The translations under genes and the position numbers were made by a program. From NCBI GenBank assembly GCA_019694515.1, contig JAIBBU010000017.1, positions 1 through 60,919 on the forward strand: a stretch of 60,919 nt of DNA, in the 5' to 3' direction. Below the pieces are notes generated by a model, which was not told the DNA's origin, did no database searches, and was given only the letters and a program-made list of their open reading frames with translations. Source of the DNA: Oligoflexia bacterium (GTDB lineage Bacteria > Bdellovibrionota_C > UBA2361 > JBGSMV01). Below, piece after piece: positions 27,304 to 35,894 of this stretch. The first letter of the stretch is position 1. Each line of letters begins with the position of its first letter.

Positions 27304-29028
27304 CTAATTGTCGGAGCCGCCGCCCATCTTCTTTTCAAAAAACTCGCCTAAGCGGATAGTCGAGGCGCGCTGGTCGCCCATATAGCTATCCAGCTCCTCT
27401 TTCTCCTGGCGCTTCTTAATGACTCTGACGCTCAGGCTGATGCGGCGTTCTTCACGATCGACATTGGTAACTTCAGCCTCTACCGGAGAGTCGATCGGGA
27501 AAGCTTCGGAAGCATCCGCGCCCTTGTCCAATCCCAATTGCGAGTTGTGAATCAGGCCTTCGATCCCCTCTTCGATCTCTACGAAGACACCGAACTCCTT
27601 AATCGACTTCACGCGGCCTTTGATCTTGGCGCCCACCGGATAACGCTGTGCAATCGTCTCCCAGGGATCTTCGCCCAGCTGCTTAACACCGAGGCTGAGC
27701 CGCTCGTTCTCTGGATCGATTTCGAGCACGACCGCCTCGACTTCATCGCCCTTCTTGTAGAGCTCTTGAATCTCTTTCGGATCGGTAATGCGCTTGGTCC
27801 AAGAGAAATCCGAGACGTGCACCAAACCATCGATGCCATCGTCGATTCCGACGAATATTCCGAAGTCGGTAATGGAACGCACCTTGCCCTTGACCCGCGA
27901 ACCAACCGGGAAGCGATCGGAAAGCATCAGCCAAGGATTTGGCATCAACTGTTTGAGACCCAAGCTAATACGCTGCTGCTCGGTATCGATACCAAGAATT
28001 ACAGCTTCGACTTCGTCGCCCTCATTCAGCAATTTGGAAGGATTACGAACCTTCTTGGTCCAGCTCATCTCTGAGACGTGAACCAAGCCTTCCACACCTT
28101 CTTCCAGCTCCACAAATGCGCCAAAGTCGGTCAGGCTGATAACCTTCCCCTTAACCTTGCCGCCCTGTGGATATTTCTCATGTACCTTGAGCCATGGATC
28201 GTCCTTGAGCTGTTTCATGCCCAGGCTGACGCGCTCTTTCTCGGCATCATATTTCAGAACTACGACCGGAACGGTTTGTCCGACTGAAAGCTTTTCGGAG
28301 GGGTGATTTACACGGCCCCACGAGATGTCAGTGATGTGCAGCAGTCCATCGATTCCGCCCAGATCGATAAAGGCGCCGTAGTCCGTAACATTCTTGACCA
28401 CGCCCTCCATGACCACGCCTTCGTTCAGCACCTTGAGGGTCTCAAAGCGCAGACTATCGCGCTCGGACATCAGTACGGCGCGCCGCGACAATACAATATT
28501 GCCCTTGTCGCGGGTGATCTTCAGAACCTTAAACTCAAAAAGCTGATCGATAAATTTATCGAGATTACGATGAGGACGAATGTCGACCTGCGACCCCGGA
28601 AGGAATGCCGGAATCCCAATATCAACCTGCAGACCGCCTTTGACCTTCTGAACCACCTTACCTGAGATGGTGGTGCCTTTCTTGAAAGCGTCTTCGACTA
28701 AATCCCAAACGCGCTTCTGATCCGCGCGCTCCTTGGAAAGCACCAGCTGTCCGGATTCATTTTCGAGAGACACGATGTAGACATCGACCTTCTCTCCGAT
28801 CTTGTAGGTCATCGCGCCATCGGCGCCGACGAACTGCGAAGTCGGAACGACACCATCGGATTTAAACCCGATATCAACGGTTACAACTTCTTTGTTAATA
28901 CTGACGATTGTTCCAGTTACAATCTTGCCGGGCCGGGTTTTCTCAAAGCGCTCCTTAAGAAGCTTTTCGAATTCGGATGCGAACGATCCCGGAATCCCCG
29001 TACTCGAGTTTGACTCGGTGTTCTCCAT
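27304..29028 (-). CDS. rpsA: 30S ribosomal protein S1
   Basis: Binds mRNA leaders on the small subunit and helps start translation. The 574 residues contain six S1 OB-fold repeats at about 30-105, 115-185, 200-270, 285-357, 372-444 and 459-531. Repeats 3-6 show the strong pattern (GVVKNVTDYGAFIDLGGIDG, GKVISLTDFGAFVELEEGVEG, GKVRSITDFGIFVGIDDGIDG, GRVKSIKEFGVFVEIEEGIEG). This six-domain form is the Gram-negative type. It follows cmk on the same strand, the usual proteobacterial order, but with a 155-bp gap that contains its own TATAAT box. ATG at 29028 with an AGGA element upstream. Confidence 0.97.
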   Translation of the reverse strand: MENTESNSSTGIPGSFASEFEKLLKERFEKTRPGKIVTGTIVSINKEVVTVDIGFKSDGVVPTSQFVGADGAMTYKIGEKVDVYIVSLENESGQLVLSKERADQKRVWDLVEDAFKKGTTISGKVVQKVKGGLQVDIGIPAFLPGSQVDIRPHRNLDKFIDQLFEFKVLKITRDKGNIVLSRRAVLMSERDSLRFETLKVLNEGVVMEGVVKNVTDYGAFIDLGGIDGLLHITDISWGRVNHPSEKLSVGQTVPVVVLKYDAEKERVSLGMKQLKDDPWLKVHEKYPQGGKVKGKVISLTDFGAFVELEEGVEGLVHVSEMSWTKKVRNPSKLLNEGDEVEAVILGIDTEQQRISLGLKQLMPNPWLMLSDRFPVGSRVKGKVRSITDFGIFVGIDDGIDGLVHVSDFSWTKRITDPKEIQELYKKGDEVEAVVLEIDPENERLSLGVKQLGEDPWETIAQRYPVGAKIKGRVKSIKEFGVFVEIEEGIEGLIHNSQLGLDKGADASEAFPIDSPVEAEVTNVDREERRISLSVRVIKKRQEKEELDSYMGDQRASTIRLGEFFEKKMGGGSDN

Positions 29029-29054
29029 AACTGTGCTGTCCTGCGTATCTACTA

Positions 29055-29060
29055 ATTATA
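29055..29060 (-). promoter_or_regulatory. -10 box of a promoter for rpsA
   Basis: A perfect TATAAT on the minus strand lies 26 bases before the rpsA ATG. A -35 match at 17 bp is poor (TCGGTT); a TTGACT lies 25 bp upstream, too far for standard spacing. The predicted leader would be only about 20 bases. The call rests on the perfect -10 and its place between cmk and rpsA. Confidence 0.4.
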
Positions 29061-29183
29061 TTGGGACCCTAACTCTGAACCGAGCAGTCAAGCGCTTCAA
29101 GAGGCGCGAAAGACCGTTTCAATTTTACGCTGATGCTGCCCCGAGTAGGATGGCCCTACAGGCCAATATCGGTGCGGTCAGAG

Positions 29184-29879
29184 CTATATAAGTCCGCGTT
29201 TTGACGCGGCATCATACATGGATTCGAGAGTGGCGGTCAACGCTAGGGCCGAGTTGTCTATTACTATGGCATCGGCAGCCGGTACGGCGGGGGCCACCGC
29301 CCGGGAGGTATCGCGCCTGTCCCGCTCGGCAATCTCACGTTCTATCTCTAATTTCAAGCGGTTAAGGTCCTCCCCTGGCCGGCTACGGGCCATTTGGCGC
29401 AGTCGCCTCTCCCGTCGGACCTCTTCGGAGGCCGTTATGAAGAGCTTCAGATCAGCATCAGGGAATACCACGGTCCCCACATCCCGGCCCTCTGCCACGA
29501 TATTGGTACCGGGGAATGCTTGACGCTGGATCGCCAGCAATCTCTCCCGCACTCGGGGATGCCGCGAGGCCAGCGACGTGGCCTCAGAAACCTCGGGAGT
29601 AAAAAGCTCGTCCCCCAGCTCGCGACCATCCAATTTGATGATCGTGCCGCGAGCCGGACTCAAAGCGAACTCAAAACGCGCCTTCTGCATCATTTCAAAA
29701 AGCGCCGACTCGTCATTTCGATCGACGGAGTTTAGCAGCGCGGCTAGTCCCACGGCGCGATAAAGCATGCCGGTATTTAAATGCGCATAATGCAAGCGTT
29801 CGGCGAAATGTTTTGCCAAGGTCGATTTACCCGAGGCCGCCAGACCGTCTACTGTGATCACTTTTCTGTTAGCTGTCAT
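29184..29879 (-). CDS. cmk: Cytidylate kinase
   Basis: Phosphorylates CMP and dCMP to the diphosphates. The 231-residue protein shows the P-loop GLAASGKST (12-20), HLNTGMLYRAVGL in the NMP-binding region, the signature GRDVGTVVFPDADLKLFI, and the lid-region RRERRLRQMARSRPGEDLN. Length and motifs fit the bacterial long-form CMP kinase. It sits between csaA (7 bp upstream) and rpsA, the familiar cmk-rpsA pair. The ATG at 29879 begins six residues before the first strand, as in the family. Confidence 0.96.
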   Translation of the reverse strand: MTANRKVITVDGLAASGKSTLAKHFAERLHYAHLNTGMLYRAVGLAALLNSVDRNDESALFEMMQKARFEFALSPARGTIIKLDGRELGDELFTPEVSEATSLASRHPRVRERLLAIQRQAFPGTNIVAEGRDVGTVVFPDADLKLFITASEEVRRERRLRQMARSRPGEDLNRLKLEIEREIAERDRRDTSRAVAPAVPAADAIVIDNSALALTATLESMYDAASKRGLI

Positions 29880-29886
29880 TTCTTCC

Positions 29887-30246
29887 TTAGCAAAGCTTCG
29901 CGCCGTTAGGCACAGATCGTTCCGGATGCACTAACACGATCGCGCCGGTCGTATCCGCAAAACCCGTGATCAAAAACTCAGATTTAAAACCTGCAATATT
30001 TTTTGGAGGAAAGTTAATCACTCCCATGATTTGGCGGCCCAGCAGCGTGGCAGGAGTGTAGTGGACTGTGACTTGAGCGCTGGATTGCTTAATCCCAAAC
30101 TCACCGAAATCCACCCAAATCTTATAAGCGGGCTTGCGGGCCTGCGGAAACTCCTCCACCTTGATAATCGTACCCGCCCTCAATTCCACCCGCTCGAACT
30201 CGGAAAACTGGATCTCATGCATAAGCTCGACGCTATCATAACGCAT
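29887..30246 (-). CDS. csaA: CsaA-type tRNA-binding/export-related chaperone
   Basis: This 119-residue dimeric OB-fold protein of the tRNA-binding (EMAP/Trbp111) superfamily closely matches CsaA: FERVELRAGTIIKVEEFPQA, KPAYKIWVDFGEFGIKQSSAQ, VINFPPKNIAGFKSEFLI and a PNGAKL end. CsaA of Bacillus binds unfolded precursor proteins and SecA; the Gram-negative homologue YgjH binds tRNA-like ligands. Which activity applies here is unknown. The ATG at 30246 gives eight residues before the usual start; a second ATG at 30222 (MHEIQF) is equally possible. Its stop is 7 bp before cmk, so it likely leads a csaA-cmk transcript. Confidence 0.9.
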   Translation of the reverse strand: MRYDSVELMHEIQFSEFERVELRAGTIIKVEEFPQARKPAYKIWVDFGEFGIKQSSAQVTVHYTPATLLGRQIMGVINFPPKNIAGFKSEFLITGFADTTGAIVLVHPERSVPNGAKLC

Positions 30247-30294
30247 TAGGCGATACAGCCCCGCATGCGCGCTCCAGTCATGGAATCGGAATAC

Positions 30295-30326
30295 AAAAAA
30301 AGGCGGCGCGAGCTCGCCGCGCCGCC
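30295..30326 (-). terminator. Rho-independent terminator downstream of pseudopilin cluster A
   Basis: On the minus strand a perfect 9-bp GC stem with a 7-base loop (30302-30326) is followed by seven T residues (30295-30301). It lies about 125 bp beyond the stop of the small Cys-rich protein and ahead of csaA, so it should end the cluster A transcript. Confidence 0.85.
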
Positions 30327-30388
30327 GGTGGTGAGGTTTGAGGAAGCTTAAAGAAAGTCAGCCGCCGAACAGCTGCCGAGCGCAGCGC

Positions 30389-30414
30389 CGCCCCCGCTGC
30401 TTGCAGCGGGGGCG
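30389..30414. repeat. Perfect 12-bp inverted repeat (hairpin)
   Basis: A 12-bp GC-rich arm is repeated exactly in inverse order with only two bases between (tt, so the practical loop is four or more). It lies 36 bp after the stop of the small secreted protein and about 60 bp before the terminator. There is no T-run on either side. It may protect the mRNA 3' end or act as a first terminator stage; function unknown. Confidence 0.7.
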
Positions 30415-30449
30415 CCGACGCTTGAAGCGCTAGCTAGAAAAGGCCGGAG

Positions 30450-30683
30450 CTAGCCCTCGCTCGATTCATAAGAGCTTGGATTTGGACTGTCTTCGTTCGC
30501 AGGCAGTACCGGATCGTCCCGATTTTCAGAGGGTTCAACACATATACAGCTGGTCTCCTGCCCACCATCCATGAAGCAGGTCTTAACCTTATCTTCGGGG
30601 CACTCCACGTCATCCGCCAGCGCCCTTAGGGGCCCTGCCGCTACGCACAGTGCCGCAGCTATTGCTAAGATCGTTCTATTCAT
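30450..30683 (-). CDS. Small secreted four-cysteine protein
   Basis: A 77-residue protein with a clear signal peptide (MNRTILAIAAALCVAAG, cleavage after ALA at 23). The mature part is about 54 residues, acidic, with four Cys at 28, 36, 46 and 48, enough for two disulfides, and an Asp/Pro/Ser-rich tail ending SSYESSEG. The ATG at 30683 has a textbook AGGAGG four bases upstream; longer in-frame starts read back into the PilX gene end. It is the last gene of pseudopilin cluster A, 73 bp after the PilX-like stop, and cluster B has no counterpart. A pilus-associated or periplasmic role is only suggested by position. Confidence 0.75.
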   Translation of the reverse strand: MNRTILAIAAALCVAAGPLRALADDVECPEDKVKTCFMDGGQETSCICVEPSENRDDPVLPANEDSPNPSSYESSEG

Positions 30684-30756
30684 AGTTCCTCCTGTTAATT
30701 GAATCTTTGTCAAAATACCTTTGCACCAAGAACTAAATACAACACAGCCAATCACC

Positions 30757-32682
30757 TCATTGTTCATAGTCGCGCACGAAGAGCTCCTGTCTTAAATAGA
30801 CGAAGCGCGGCGTGAGTGGAGGCAGATTGGCTGCGTTGTTAAATCGAGTATCGTAATCCCAAAGTCTGGTAGGAGCGGTATAACGAGTGCCGCCATACAC
30901 CCAGGTACCATTGGCATGCCGCGGACGGCCTAAGCTGACGAACGAGCCGAGATAGTAGAAGGTTCGCCCACCCCACTCCTCGTGGAAGCGCGGATAGTTC
31001 TCGAGCCCTCCGTTATAGGCCCCGCCCTGCCCTCCGGTGCCCTCGATTCCGCCGGTCGTATCAGTACCAGCCAATAGAGCCGTATACAGATAAGTGTCTG
31101 TCGCTACCCGGTTGCTCCCCGAAACGGCGGCGGTGCCATTGCCCGAATTGGCCGAACAACTAGCGCCATTCGGACAAAGCGGATTGAAATTATTTGCACC
31201 GCCGTTAGCCGCGTCCCGCCAGTTGTTGGATAGCGGATTAACGCTATCGGAGAGTATCGCCGCCGGGATCCAGCTGGTTGAGTTATAGTTGCCCCACGGA
31301 TAAACCGCCTGATTGCTAACCACGGTCATGCCGCGCACTAATGGTGCGCCGGCAGTGGTAGCCTGCAGTGTCTGCGCATTTCTGATCCGAACTCCATAGC
31401 GACTTGATGCCGCTCCTGAATTTGGCCCTTCCACTCCAAAATGAAATACCAGTCCGCCCTCGGAGCTGTCGTTAAGCGTCTTCCCCGCGCCCATTAGATT
31501 CTGCTGTCTGATGCAGTTCAACAAACCGCGCATATCAACTTCCAGCATGGTGACGGGATTGGTGCCGCTTTCGCGATTGTTATAGAAGCGCGAAGTCGTG
31601 AAGGGGCCGGTTGCACCAACAACCCGCGCGGCGCCGCCGTTTATAGTGACTTGGCCCTGACATTGCGAAATGGCGGCGTGCAAATTATTGGTGGCCGTGG
31701 TGTCTAGAGCGTTGGCCGCCGTGCGTACCTCTACTCCGGTAGGAGAATGCGCGGTATCGGGGACGCCGCCGGCGGTCAGCTTTAGGACCAGTCGCAGATC
31801 GGCTTTGTCCCAATAGATCTGACCGGGGGTGGGATCGAGCACCTCGGGAGCCGGCACCGTCACATCAGCTACTCCGATGCGGATCATACCGTTCCAGGCA
31901 GTCACATTATTGCTCAATATTTGGGTACGGCTCGGGCAGCTCGGCTGCAAATGCCGATATGCCGCCGGATCCATAATACGATTAGAGTTACTGTTGCAGC
32001 TGGAATCGTTTTTTCTGCCGCGAAAAAGTTTACCGGCCGTCGAGATCTGACCGATCATGCTCAGCACGTTGTCGGACTGCAGGTATAGATCGCCATTCGT
32101 ATGGACGGGGCCACTAAGCGTCATACTCGGGCCGGGTAGAATCTCCAAATCCTTGTCGTAAAACGCCACGAACTGAAACAGCGGCACCAAGCGGCTCTTG
32201 AATCGAAGCTCGAGCTTGGCTTCGACGTTGTCATTATGATCATAGGCCGTTGACTTAACGGTATAGCGATACTCCTGAGCATTGAGATTTTGGTACAGCT
32301 CTCCGGGAGGAATGGTTAAAATCAGCGGATTGCCGGGTTCCTCCTCGATAAATGTTTTGGCCGTGCGGTTTCCAAAGGAAAAGCTCTGGCAAGCATAATC
32401 TCCGCTGCCCATGTTGCCCGCCGTGCAGGCGCTAGCGGCAGCCGGAGTCGTGCCGGTCGGACGATTGTAGCCCACGAAGATTTGGCGAATTTGCTCCGCG
32501 CGTACGTTCAGGCCCGCTTCGGCCGCATAAAAGCCGACGGTGCTCTTGCGCGACATTTTATAGCTGCCGGTTTCAAGGTTAGTGATCATGAAGAAAGCCG
32601 CCATTAGGGCGAGCAGCACCACCATAAAATAAAGTGTCGTTATCAAAACAACACCACGTTGGGATTTTGGAGACGCCGTCAT
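30757..32682 (-). CDS. PilX-like type IV pilus assembly protein (cluster A)
   Basis: A 641-residue protein with a PilX_N-type start: SQRGVVLITTLYFMVVLLALMAAFF (membrane helix about 10-35), followed by the conserved GFYAAEAGLNVRAEQIRQIF. The large rest is a beta-rich extracellular region (IPPGELYQNL, MTLSGPVHTNGDLYL, EVDMRGLLNCIRQQNL) ending FVYLRQELFVRDYEQ. PilX-type minor components prime pilus assembly and help adhesion or aggregation. At 641 residues it is far longer than classical PilX (about 170-200). It is homologous along its length to the 58864-60768 protein of cluster B. ATG at 32682, six bases after the PilW-like stop. Confidence 0.88.
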   Translation of the reverse strand: MTASPKSQRGVVLITTLYFMVVLLALMAAFFMITNLETGSYKMSRKSTVGFYAAEAGLNVRAEQIRQIFVGYNRPTGTTPAAASACTAGNMGSGDYACQSFSFGNRTAKTFIEEEPGNPLILTIPPGELYQNLNAQEYRYTVKSTAYDHNDNVEAKLELRFKSRLVPLFQFVAFYDKDLEILPGPSMTLSGPVHTNGDLYLQSDNVLSMIGQISTAGKLFRGRKNDSSCNSNSNRIMDPAAYRHLQPSCPSRTQILSNNVTAWNGMIRIGVADVTVPAPEVLDPTPGQIYWDKADLRLVLKLTAGGVPDTAHSPTGVEVRTAANALDTTATNNLHAAISQCQGQVTINGGAARVVGATGPFTTSRFYNNRESGTNPVTMLEVDMRGLLNCIRQQNLMGAGKTLNDSSEGGLVFHFGVEGPNSGAASSRYGVRIRNAQTLQATTAGAPLVRGMTVVSNQAVYPWGNYNSTSWIPAAILSDSVNPLSNNWRDAANGGANNFNPLCPNGASCSANSGNGTAAVSGSNRVATDTYLYTALLAGTDTTGGIEGTGGQGGAYNGGLENYPRFHEEWGGRTFYYLGSFVSLGRPRHANGTWVYGGTRYTAPTRLWDYDTRFNNAANLPPLTPRFVYLRQELFVRDYEQ

Positions 32683-32688
32683 AAAAAC

Positions 32689-33579
32689 CTAGTTCGATAA
32701 TATGTTACGCGGGAAGAACTGGGAGCGCAGCGCAGTGGTCAATTCACGTCCCGCGAAATTCGTTGAACCATTAATTTGGATGTCGAGCGCTCTGATCTTG
32801 GTCCAGTCATCGGTCCTGGCGAAAGCTGACCGGGTAGTGCCGTCCTGCATCTGAATGGAAACTTGCAGATCGGAGATTCCGAAGGCGACATTAAGGGCGT
32901 TAGCAGTGTCGCCGTTGACCACCAGCTGCAACACGTCGCCGCTGCGGCTGAAGCGCCATTCTTCCAAAATGTAAACCGCCGTAGCACCGACGGTGTAGTT
33001 ATTCTGCCAATTAGCACCGCTCTTAGTAAGGTTGTAGGTGGTTCCCGAATCCGTCTCCGCCGCATAGGTAAAGAACTCACCAGCTTTGGAGCCGATATTG
33101 AAAATATAAGCCTTGGCCTGCTGGCTGGGCTGTGCCAAGCGATAAGCGCGCCAGGCATTATAGTTTTGAGTGTTGCCTGTGTACGCACACCCGGCGGTCA
33201 CACTTCCATTCGCGAAGATTACTTTATTGGCATTACCTCCAGCGTTCGTCGTTGCGACACACAGTCCCAGCGATTCGTCCAGGAGATTTCGACGCAGCAC
33301 TAATTCATCACTGTTGCCTGAGCTGCCGTTAATCAGCTCAACCGCCGGAAAACTAGAGGTAAAATTTTCGCCGGCCTGACGGATGTTAGTGCCAATCAGA
33401 TCCATCGAGCCTCGAATCGATTGATTGAGTCGCGTGCGCCCAATATCGTGCAAATAGAGGTAGCGCATGCTGGTCGTGGATTGGACCGCCATGCCCAGCA
33501 CCACCAGTCCGATCGTCATGGACACTAACAGCTCGATTAAGGTAAAGCCCTTAACGCAGCGTAGTGAAAACTGTCTCAA
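32689..33579 (-). CDS. PilW-like minor pseudopilin (cluster A)
   Basis: A type IV prepilin-like protein of 296 residues. The leader is short and basic (about 11 residues ending VKG), followed by FTLIELLVSMTIGLVVLGMAV, the prepilin-peptidase site (G/F, Glu at +5) and N-terminal helix. The PilW-type body follows (NIRQAGENFTSSFP, ELVLRRNLLDESLGLC). I choose the TTG at 33579 because an AGGAGG lies nine bases upstream; the ATG at 33624 has no such site and gives an over-long leader. It overlaps the PilV-like gene by 29 bases. A close paralogue is encoded at 57961-58857. Confidence 0.85.
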   Translation of the reverse strand: MRQFSLRCVKGFTLIELLVSMTIGLVVLGMAVQSTTSMRYLYLHDIGRTRLNQSIRGSMDLIGTNIRQAGENFTSSFPAVELINGSSGNSDELVLRRNLLDESLGLCVATTNAGGNANKVIFANGSVTAGCAYTGNTQNYNAWRAYRLAQPSQQAKAYIFNIGSKAGEFFTYAAETDSGTTYNLTKSGANWQNNYTVGATAVYILEEWRFSRSGDVLQLVVNGDTANALNVAFGISDLQVSIQMQDGTTRSAFARTDDWTKIRALDIQINGSTNFAGRELTTALRSQFFPRNILSN

Positions 33580-33946
33580 GCTCGAAAACCTCCTGACCTG
33601 AATAACTGGCCGTGACCACCACATGGCGGGTGCGCCCGCCCACGCAATAGCTGGCTTGCGAGCAGAAAACGGTGTGAATATTGAAATTACGGCTGCTCAC
33701 CGTAATGATCTCATCCGTAGGTGAGGCAGCAGAATTTGGTAGACTCGCAGGATCGACGTAACGAAGCTGGTCTAGTTTCTGCTCAGCCGCCTGCATCCCC
33801 TGAGTCTTAAGCTGGGAATCATTGCTAAAGCGAATGAAATTGGTAAAAGCCGGCGCCACTCCGGCCGCCACGATCCCAAAGATGCTAAGCGCCACCATCA
33901 CCTCAATCAGAGTGAAGCCAGCGCTAATGGCACCCAGCTTACGCAT
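33551..33946 (-). CDS. PilV-like minor pseudopilin (cluster A)
   Basis: A 131-residue prepilin-like protein: leader MRKLGAISAG, then FTLIEVMVALSIFGIVAAGVAPAF with Glu at +5, and a short globular part with two Cys (VFCSQASYCVGG) probably forming a disulfide, ending ELETVFTTLR. This is the PilV/GspI-type minor component. The ATG at 33946 follows a GGAGGAG Shine-Dalgarno and is preferred to a GTG six codons earlier. It overlaps the FimT-like gene by 8 bases and the PilW-like gene by 29. Its relative in cluster B shares the fold but adds a poly-serine tail. Confidence 0.88.
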   Translation of the reverse strand: MRKLGAISAGFTLIEVMVALSIFGIVAAGVAPAFTNFIRFSNDSQLKTQGMQAAEQKLDQLRYVDPASLPNSAASPTDEIITVSSRNFNIHTVFCSQASYCVGGRTRHVVVTASYSGQEVFELETVFTTLR

Positions 33947-34394
33947 CGACCCGCACTCCTCCACCTAAGAAGACCTCTACGGTCTTATACTCACCGTCAG
34001 AATCCCGCAGCTCGACGGCCAAGTTGCCGTCCGGTAAACCTCGCGAGTTGAAGCAGATATCCCATGCAGTGTCGGTCAGCCGCGCACCCGTAGGAAATTC
34101 CAGTGTCATGCTGGTGTCCGGCGTAGTGGCGCCATTACTGCAGGTGTCGGCGTAACGTGCGGCCAGCTGACCATTAGAAACGGGGAAGACGGTGTAGGCA
34201 CGGGTGCTGGAAATGGCGCGGGCCCTAACCACCCGCATAAAGGAGGTCATCTGCTCCGCGCCGTTCTTCAGCGGATCGTCGAGGTCCTTCAGGTTCATAA
34301 TGGCCATCCCTGTCAGCACGCTGGACATGCCGAGGGTGACGATTAGTTCGATGACGGAAAACCCTGATTGTGAATTGCTCTTTCTCACCTTCAT
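33939..34394 (-). CDS. FimT/GspH-like minor pseudopilin (cluster A)
   Basis: A 151-residue prepilin-like protein with leader MKVRKSNSQSG, then FSVIELIVTLGMSSVLTGMAI (cleavage G/F, Glu at +5). The rest follows the FimT/GspH pattern: MTSFMRVVRARAISSTRAYTV, then FNSRGLPDGNLAVEL and a VFLGGGVRV end. Two Cys (one in TCSNG, one in ICFNS) may pair. FimT-type proteins are minor pilus components and in some species bind DNA for uptake. It is the first gene of cluster A, with a 271-bp divergent gap to the patatin gene upstream. Confidence 0.88.
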   Translation of the reverse strand: MKVRKSNSQSGFSVIELIVTLGMSSVLTGMAIMNLKDLDDPLKNGAEQMTSFMRVVRARAISSTRAYTVFPVSNGQLAARYADTCSNGATTPDTSMTLEFPTGARLTDTAWDICFNSRGLPDGNLAVELRDSDGEYKTVEVFLGGGVRVDA

Positions 34395-34665
34395 ACCACT
34401 GCTCAGCGGAAGCTTTGCCTGCCAAGGATAAATGCAAGCACTACTCCAATCCCGAGGACGGCTCTAATCTATTGAAGTAATTGCGTTAACAAAAAATGTC
34501 AGTAGTGACGGAGGATGTTCTTCCGCTGGACTTAGGAGGCCAGTTGGAGCACTCTCCGCACGGATTGCATAGAGTCGGAAATGCGATGACAAACATCAAA
34601 AGAATTGAGCGGTTATAAGTTGCGGATACTGTAGGAATTACCTAATTAGCCGATATTATTAACTA

Positions 34666-35889
34666 GTGCGACGTAGACCCCAAAACCCAGAAAAGGCCGC
34701 AATCTCCTTCTCGTCCCTGAAGGCCGCCCAGGCCGGGGATGTGGGATTGGTACTGTCGGGAGGGGGCGCCCGTGCAGCTTATCAGGTCGGCGCTCTCAAG
34801 GCACTTGAACCTTATCTGGATCAGCGTACCCATCCAATCTCGGTCATCATCGGCAGCAGCATCGGCGCCATCAATGGCCTAATTTTCGCAGCCTGCCTTA
34901 AGTCGGGATACTCAGTCGCCACAGACGAACTGGTTTCACTCTGGGTCGAACGAACTTTTCGCAATACCTTTGCTGGCTCGGCCTCCAGGGCTTTCCTCCG
35001 CTCAATCAAGATTGCCTTACTGCAGTATCTCTCGCCCGGCCCTAAGGCCAGCAATACCTCGATTTTCGACCCTTCACCCCTGGTACAGCGCGTCGACTCA
35101 ATTATTGAAAAGTATGGTGGCCTGACCCCCGAAAATCGCGCCCCGCAACTAAAATCCGTGGCGGTAATGACTACGATTGAAGGACAAGAGCGCAAGCCAC
35201 TAATCTTCGTCAGTACCCATAAGCGCATCGATCCCGAAACCTTGCGCGGCGCTTCTTTCCAGGTTTGTTACGTAGAATCACTGCATGCCAAACACGGCTT
35301 TGCCTCGGCTGCTCTTCCGGCCGTGCTTCCTCCGGTGGAGCTGGATACAGATGCCGGAAAGGTGAGCCTCGTCGACGGAGGCATCTCCCAGAACACTCCG
35401 GTAGATCCGGCGGCGCGCATGGGCGCGGAACGGGTGATCCTGATCGATATTTCGGGCCGTGATTGGTGGCATAACCGCTTCGGCGAGCCGCACGATAAGC
35501 GCCCTGAGTGGGAGGTTCCGGCTGGCCCTGAAACATTTTGCATGCGACCCCCCGAAACCTTCATCGTGCGCTGCCAGAGCGCTTTGGGCCCGCTGCTTAA
35601 GAGCTGTACGGCGGGATCGACCAGCAAGTTCATGGCCGCCTGTGGAGCCACCTGGCCCCTTTTCACTCTGCTTAAGAAGAAACTTGGCGAGGAAGTGGCC
35701 TACGAAACCATGTCGTACGTCGCGCTCGATCCGGATTATTTGCAGGGTTTAATCGATCGCGGGTTCAATGAGACGCGTAAGCTGCTCCAAAACCGCAGCG
35801 AGATCGAATTTAAGACTAGAGATCCGCACGAGCTCGAGGCCAGCGCTTCAACCTCTCTTTCGAGTCTGATTTCCGGCCAGAGACCTTAA
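34666..35889 (+). CDS. Patatin-like phospholipase
   Basis: A 407-residue protein with a patatin fold, predicted to hydrolyse acyl lipids through a Ser-Asp dyad. Seen: oxyanion loop SGGGARAAYQVG (31-42), nucleophile elbow GSSIG with Ser65 (63-67), and the catalytic Asp237 in DGGISQNTPV. There is no signal peptide, so it should act inside the cell or be secreted by another route. The C-terminal part (about 275-400) has five Cys and no known domain. The start is a GTG without an obvious Shine-Dalgarno; the next in-frame start would cut into the first strand. It ends 5 bp from the convergent hydrolase-like gene. Confidence 0.9.
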   Translation: MRRRPQNPEKAAISFSSLKAAQAGDVGLVLSGGGARAAYQVGALKALEPYLDQRTHPISVIIGSSIGAINGLIFAACLKSGYSVATDELVSLWVERTFRNTFAGSASRAFLRSIKIALLQYLSPGPKASNTSIFDPSPLVQRVDSIIEKYGGLTPENRAPQLKSVAVMTTIEGQERKPLIFVSTHKRIDPETLRGASFQVCYVESLHAKHGFASAALPAVLPPVELDTDAGKVSLVDGGISQNTPVDPAARMGAERVILIDISGRDWWHNRFGEPHDKRPEWEVPAGPETFCMRPPETFIVRCQSALGPLLKSCTAGSTSKFMAACGATWPLFTLLKKKLGEEVAYETMSYVALDPDYLQGLIDRGFNETRKLLQNRSEIEFKTRDPHELEASASTSLSSLISGQRP

Positions 35890-35894
35890 TCAAA

